Assembly: GCA_020633235.1 (NCBI GenBank)
Contig: JACKEA010000011.1
Coordinates: 1 to 64,000 of the forward strand
Length of the DNA: 64,000 bases
From: Polyangiaceae bacterium
GTDB lineage: Bacteria > Myxococcota_A > Polyangia > Polyangiales > Polyangiaceae
Direction: 5' to 3'
Shown here piece by piece: positions 60,520-64,000 of the stretch (positions are counted from its first letter, which is position 1; every line of letters begins with the position of its first letter). A program made the translations under genes and the position numbers. The notes under the pieces were generated by a model, which was given only the letters and a program-made list of their open reading frames with translations, was not told the origin of the DNA and ran no database searches.

Positions 60520-60575
60520 CGTCTCGCTACGGCCCTGGGATGCGAGCTCCGGGGGAGGCGTGGTAGGTTCGAGGT

Positions 60576-62198
60576 GTGAGGGGAAGCGACCTGGAATACG
60601 GGCGCCGATGCCATGCACAGCGGCGCTGGGCGGAAGCTTTCGACGCGCTGTCACGCGCGGATCGGAGCGAGCCACTCGCAGCCGACGACCTGGAGCGGCT
60701 CGGCCTTTCGGCGGCCCTCTCCGGGCGAGATCCGGAATGGCTGGCCACGCTGGAGCGCTTGTACCGAACGTACCTGGAAGCGAGGCAATGTGCCCGAGCG
60801 GCCCGCGCGGCCTTCTGGCTGGCCACTCGCTTGGCCGCGTTGGGGGAAATGGGGCGAGCGGGCGGCTGGCTCGGGCGGGCCGAGCGACTGGTCGAGGACA
60901 ACGACGGCGACTGTGTCGAGCGCGGCTACCTCTTGGTGCCGGCGACGTACCGCACGGCGACTACCGGGGACGGCGCACAGGCGCACGCCTTGGCCGTGCG
61001 CATCACGGAGATCGGCAAGAGCTTTGGCGATGCGGATCTGATGGCCTTGGGCTGCTATCTCCAAGGCCGCGCTTTGGCACAGCAAGGGCGCGTTGCCGAG
61101 AGCCTCGCGCTGTTGGACGAAGCCATGGTTGCGACCACCACGGGCGAGCTGTCACCGGTGATCACAGGGATTGTGTACTGCGGTGGCATCGCCACGTGCC
61201 AGAAGGTGTATGCCCTCGAGCGAGCGCGGGAATGGACTGGGGCGTTGGCAGAGTGGTGTGCCGCGCAGCCCCAGCTGGTGACGTTCACGGGGAGCTGCTT
61301 GGTGCATCGGGCCGAAGTCCTGCAGATGGAGGGCGCGTGGGCGGAATCCTTCGAGGAGGCGCGTAAGGCCGAGGAACGCTTCACCGGCAAGCCGGATCCG
61401 GAGGCCGTCGCGGACGCCTGCTACCAGCAGGGCGAGATCCACAGGTTGAGAGGAGAGTACGGTGAAGCGGAACGCGCCTACGAAAGTGCGAGCGCACACG
61501 GGCGCGAGCCCCAACCGGGGTTGGCCTTGCTTCGACTGGCCCAAGGGGATCGGAGTACTGCCCTGAGCTCCGTCCAGCGCGTGCTGGATGGCACGAAAGA
61601 CATGCTGACGCGGGCGCGATACCTGCCCGCGTGTATCGAGATATCGCTTGCGGCGGGCGAGCTACCCCGGGCACAGAGCGCGCTTTCCGAGCTCGAGCGC
61701 GTCGCCGAGAGCTTCGACACCCAAGTCTTGCGTGCGATGACCGCAGACTGTCGTGGTGCGGTGCGGTTGGCGGAGGGCGACGCCGGCGCCGCGCTCGAAC
61801 CGCTGCGTCAGGCGTTGCGGGCGTGGCTCGCCATCGACGCGCCCTATCTGGCGGCCCGTACGCGGGTGCTGCTCGCGTCGGCCTGCCAAGCGCTTCGGGA
61901 TCAGGATGGCGTTCGCCTCGAGCTGGCAGCCGCGCGAGAAACCTTCGAGCGTTTGGGAGCGACCCGGGACCTGGCGGGGCTTTTGGAACGAGGGCGTCGT
62001 TCGTCGCACGGACTCACGCCACGGGAGCTCGAGGTCTTGCGGCACGTGGCGCGTGGAGAGACCAACAAGGCCATCGCACGAGAGCTGTGCCTGAGTGAGA
62101 AGACCATCGACCGGCATGTGAGCAACATCTTCGAGAAGACCCAGGTTGCATCGCGCGCGGCAGCGACGGCATTTGCCTACGAAAACGGATTGATCTGA
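60576..62198 (+). CDS. LuxR-type transcriptional regulator with TPR-like N-terminal region
   Basis: 540 aa, GTG start. Residues about 1-450 are helical TPR-like repeats (YGRRCHAQRRWAEAFDALSR, CYLQGRALAQQGRVAESLAL, YQQGEIHRLRGEYGEAERAY). The C-terminus is a LuxR/FixJ helix-turn-helix: GLTPRELEVLRHVARGETNK, then AIARELCLSEKTIDRHVSNI. No ATPase domain, so it is not a full MalT/LAL protein. TAGGTT (60564-60569) lies seven bases before the GTG, suggesting a leaderless mRNA. It precedes a flavin monooxygenase gene by 100 bases, a pairing seen in many actinobacteria and proteobacteria. Confidence 0.87.
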   Translation: MRGSDLEYGRRCHAQRRWAEAFDALSRADRSEPLAADDLERLGLSAALSGRDPEWLATLERLYRTYLEARQCARAARAAFWLATRLAALGEMGRAGGWLGRAERLVEDNDGDCVERGYLLVPATYRTATTGDGAQAHALAVRITEIGKSFGDADLMALGCYLQGRALAQQGRVAESLALLDEAMVATTTGELSPVITGIVYCGGIATCQKVYALERAREWTGALAEWCAAQPQLVTFTGSCLVHRAEVLQMEGAWAESFEEARKAEERFTGKPDPEAVADACYQQGEIHRLRGEYGEAERAYESASAHGREPQPGLALLRLAQGDRSTALSSVQRVLDGTKDMLTRARYLPACIEISLAAGELPRAQSALSELERVAESFDTQVLRAMTADCRGAVRLAEGDAGAALEPLRQALRAWLAIDAPYLAARTRVLLASACQALRDQDGVRLELAAARETFERLGATRDLAGLLERGRRSSHGLTPRELEVLRHVARGETNKAIARELCLSEKTIDRHVSNIFEKTQVASRAAATAFAYENGLI

Positions 62199-62298
62199 GG
62201 GACATGGGTGAAACCACCCATGCTGATTTTCGCGAAATTGGGGGACCTGCCCGAAGCGCCGATCGAGGCCGAACCTTACGGTGCCCGAGGAGGTACCG

Positions 62299-63450
62299 AT
62301 GGGAAAGGAACTGTTCGAGGCCGGTGAGGCGCTGCGTGAGCTCGCCGACACGCACTACGACGTGATCGTGATTGGTGGGGGACAGGCTGGTTTGAGCGTG
62401 GGGCATCATCTCGCGAGGCGGGGGCTTCGTTTCGTGATTCTGGAGAGCAACGACCGCGTCGGTGATAGCTGGCGAAAACGCTGGGACTCCCTGACGCTCT
62501 TCACGCCGGCGCGCTTCGACGCCCTGCCGGGACTTCCGTTCCCCGGGGACCCTGCCTCGTTTCCCAGCAAGGATGCGATGGCTGACTACCTCGAGCAGTA
62601 CGCCCGCCACTTCCGCCTGCCGGTGCGCACCGGCGCACGGGTGTCACGGTTGTCCATGCAGGGCTCCGGTTACCGCGTGGAGCTGGAACGCGAGGTGTTG
62701 GAGGCGGACCAAGTGGTGATCGCGATGGCGGGCTATCAGCAGCCAAGGGTGCCGGCCCTCGCTGCCGAGCTCGACGACTCCGTCGTTCAGATGCACTCCT
62801 CCGAGTACCGGAGTCCGGCTCAGCTCGCGCCCGGTAGCGTGCTGGTCGTGGGAGCAGGAAACTCTGGCGCGGAGATCGCCTTGGAACTGGCTCGCGCCGG
62901 CTTCGCCACGACCCTCGCGGGGCGCGACGTGGGCCAGCTCCCGTTTCGGGTCGGCGGGCTGTGGGGGCGGCTGTTGTTGGTACGGTTGGTCTTGCGGGTG
63001 ATCTTTCATCGAATCGTGACCGTGCGCACGCCCATCGGACGAGCGATGCGTCCGACCGTGCTCCGCCACAGCGGGCCGCTGATTCGCACCAAGTGGGCAG
63101 ACCTCGAGGCTGTGGGTGTGGTGCGGGCGCCGAGGGTTTCGGGGGTGCGTGACGGCTTGCCGCTGTTGGAGGACGGAAGCCGCGGGAACGCGGACAACGT
63201 GATCTGGTGCACGGGCTACGACGCGGGCTTCTCCTGGGTCGACTTGCCAATCTTCGACGAAGACGGGAGGCCAGAGCACGAAAGTGGTGTCGCGACGCGG
63301 GCTCCCGGCTTGTACTTCGTCGGGCTCACGTTCCTGCATTCCTTGTCGTCGTCCATGGTGCACGGCGTTGGACGAGACGCCGCTCGTGTCGTGAGCAAGA
63401 TCGGCGCACGAGCCCGCGCCCATCACTCGGGCTTGCAGGCTTCGGCGTGA
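62299..63450 (+). CDS. FAD/NAD(P)-dependent monooxygenase-like protein
   Basis: 383 aa from the ATG at 62299, chosen because GAGGAGGT is four bases upstream; a GTG at 62281 would overlap that site. FAD-binding Rossmann GGGQAGLSVGHHLARRG (near residue 27), then SWRKRWDSLTLFTPARFDAL, an NADPH-type site VLVVGAGNSGAEIALELARA, and the C-terminal IWCTGYDAGFSWVD. This is the YUCCA/flavin-containing monooxygenase class. It may oxidise a small substrate sensed through the adjacent LuxR-type regulator. Substrate unknown. It overlaps the convergent gene at the edge by 28 bases. Confidence 0.9.
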   Translation: MGKELFEAGEALRELADTHYDVIVIGGGQAGLSVGHHLARRGLRFVILESNDRVGDSWRKRWDSLTLFTPARFDALPGLPFPGDPASFPSKDAMADYLEQYARHFRLPVRTGARVSRLSMQGSGYRVELEREVLEADQVVIAMAGYQQPRVPALAAELDDSVVQMHSSEYRSPAQLAPGSVLVVGAGNSGAEIALELARAGFATTLAGRDVGQLPFRVGGLWGRLLLVRLVLRVIFHRIVTVRTPIGRAMRPTVLRHSGPLIRTKWADLEAVGVVRAPRVSGVRDGLPLLEDGSRGNADNVIWCTGYDAGFSWVDLPIFDEDGRPEHESGVATRAPGLYFVGLTFLHSLSSSMVHGVGRDAARVVSKIGARARAHHSGLQASA

Positions 63451-64000
63451 CCGAGCTTGCAGGCCTTTTCGATCAGGGCGGCGCCGCGCTCCTTGTCTTC
63501 GGGCACGTCGATGCCCCAATCCAGCGCCCTGCCAGCCGAGTAACACGCCTCCGCGTCGCCCAGCTCACAACCACGCTCCCACGCTTCGAGGGCCTTGTCG
63601 TCGTCCTCGCTGCCGGAGATACCGAGGCTGTAGTCGGTGCCCAGCTCGCGACAGGCTCTGGCCTGGTTGGCGCGGCAGTCGCGCTTCACTTGCGCGAACT
63701 CGAGGGCGACGGAAACTGAGATTACGGTCATCAGGGCGGCGACACCGAGGGCGACGAAAGAGCCTGCGGCGCCGAGGAGCGCATTCCGGACCTCGCGCCG
63801 CCGCTGGGTGAGCAACGCCTCGAGGCCGAGGGCGTGCTCGCGAAGCGGGCGAACGGCGGGGCGTAGATCGATGCCGAGCACGTTGTCCGCCCCGCAGTAG
63901 CCGCAGACGCTGACCAAAGATTGCGTTTCTGCGAGTCCCGCGCCACAGCAGCGACACGCCGACGGCTGGCCCGGCGCGGCTGGGGCGCGAGCGCCAAAGG
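63423..64000 (-). CDS. Zinc-ribbon membrane protein with Sel1-like C-terminus, N-terminus cut by window edge
   Basis: The minus-strand frame is open through the right edge, so the start is missing; 191 residues are visible. It has a zinc ribbon (CRCC then CGYC), a helical segment, one membrane helix (LGAAGSFVALGVAALMTVIS) and then Sel1/TPR-like repeats with cysteines spaced as in such proteins (WERGCELGDAEACYSAGRAL, IEKACKLGHAEACKPE). The cysteine pairs in Sel1-type repeats usually form disulphides outside the cytoplasm, which fits the repeats lying in the periplasm. A TTG at 63917 within the frame is not the likely start, because the ribbon extends upstream of it. Confidence 0.75.
   Translation of the reverse strand, partial: FGARAPAAPGQPSACRCCGAGLAETQSLVSVCGYCGADNVLGIDLRPAVRPLREHALGLEALLTQRRREVRNALLGAAGSFVALGVAALMTVISVSVALEFAQVKRDCRANQARACRELGTDYSLGISGSEDDDKALEAWERGCELGDAEACYSAGRALDWGIDVPEDKERGAALIEKACKLGHAEACKPE

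Noticed and set aside
60247..60675. A 142-codon minus-strand frame upstream of the LuxR-type gene
   Set aside because: It has no domain content and overlaps the VOC remnant in a different frame; the remnant has the recognisable sequence.
1..64000. tRNA, rRNA, riboswitch or insertion sequence
   Set aside because: Reading both strands I saw no T-loop plus acceptor pairing, no rRNA-like conserved blocks, no transposase and no terminal inverted repeats. A covariance-model scan would settle the RNA question.

Overview
The window looks like chromosomal DNA from a myxobacterium (Myxococcota, probably Polyangiales). The DNA is very GC-rich. It carries two membrane Ser/Thr kinases, an FHA-linked AAA+ regulator, a PilZ-type protein, a homologue of the MXAN_5187 family, and more than ten lipoproteins, several with Gly- or Pro-rich linkers. 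This identification is inferred from gene content; no rRNA, tRNA, IS element, prophage or CRISPR array was seen.

Layout. 1-4 kb (minus strand): a truncated Cys-rich lipoprotein, then phoH translationally coupled to a GAF/HD-GYP phosphodiesterase. 4-7.5 kb (plus): a porin, a short class B penicillin-binding protein and two very small genes, one probably leaderless. 7.5-14 kb: a lipoprotein, a toxin-antitoxin-like nucleotidyltransferase pair, then a minus-strand run of a large protease/propeller/barrel protein, a PilZ-like protein and a formyltransferase relative. 14-21.7 kb (plus): ftsE-ftsX-envC-like division genes, two small possibly secreted proteins, a PEP-dikinase-like protein, an RluA pseudouridine synthase and a lipoprotein. 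21.8-32 kb: a zinc-ribbon Ser/Thr kinase, a frameshifted MXAN_5187-like gene, lgt with a charged tail, several lipoproteins and a metallophosphoesterase. 32-39 kb: an orphan FecCD permease, coaX, a HEAT-cyclophilin lipoprotein, a YdcF-like protein, a GFA protein and an S41 protease.

39-50 kb holds the most unusual block. A secreted subtilase with a C-terminal propeller is divergent from an operon of two giant unrecognised proteins (1154 and 1316 aa), a TatA protein and a small membrane protein. The first giant has a Tat lipoprotein signal, so the operon seems to bring its own Tat component. The 253-base divergent region is packed with palindromes and direct repeats.

50-64 kb: a cytochrome c lipoprotein, pcnB with a GbsR/MarR regulator, and a four-gene minus-strand signalling operon (FHA-AAA+ regulator lacking GAFTGA, kinase, TPR-like membrane protein, propeller lipoprotein). 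Small lipoproteins, a coiled-coil protein, a VOC gene remnant, a LuxR-type regulator paired with a flavin monooxygenase, and a zinc-ribbon/Sel1 protein cut by the right edge follow.

Across the window a short hairpin repeat (core GGTTCCGCGGCGGACC followed by RACAW) occurs at least eight times, with three looser copies, always between genes. It resembles a REP-type element. Several genes also have a -10-like hexamer so close to the start codon that leaderless transcripts are likely.
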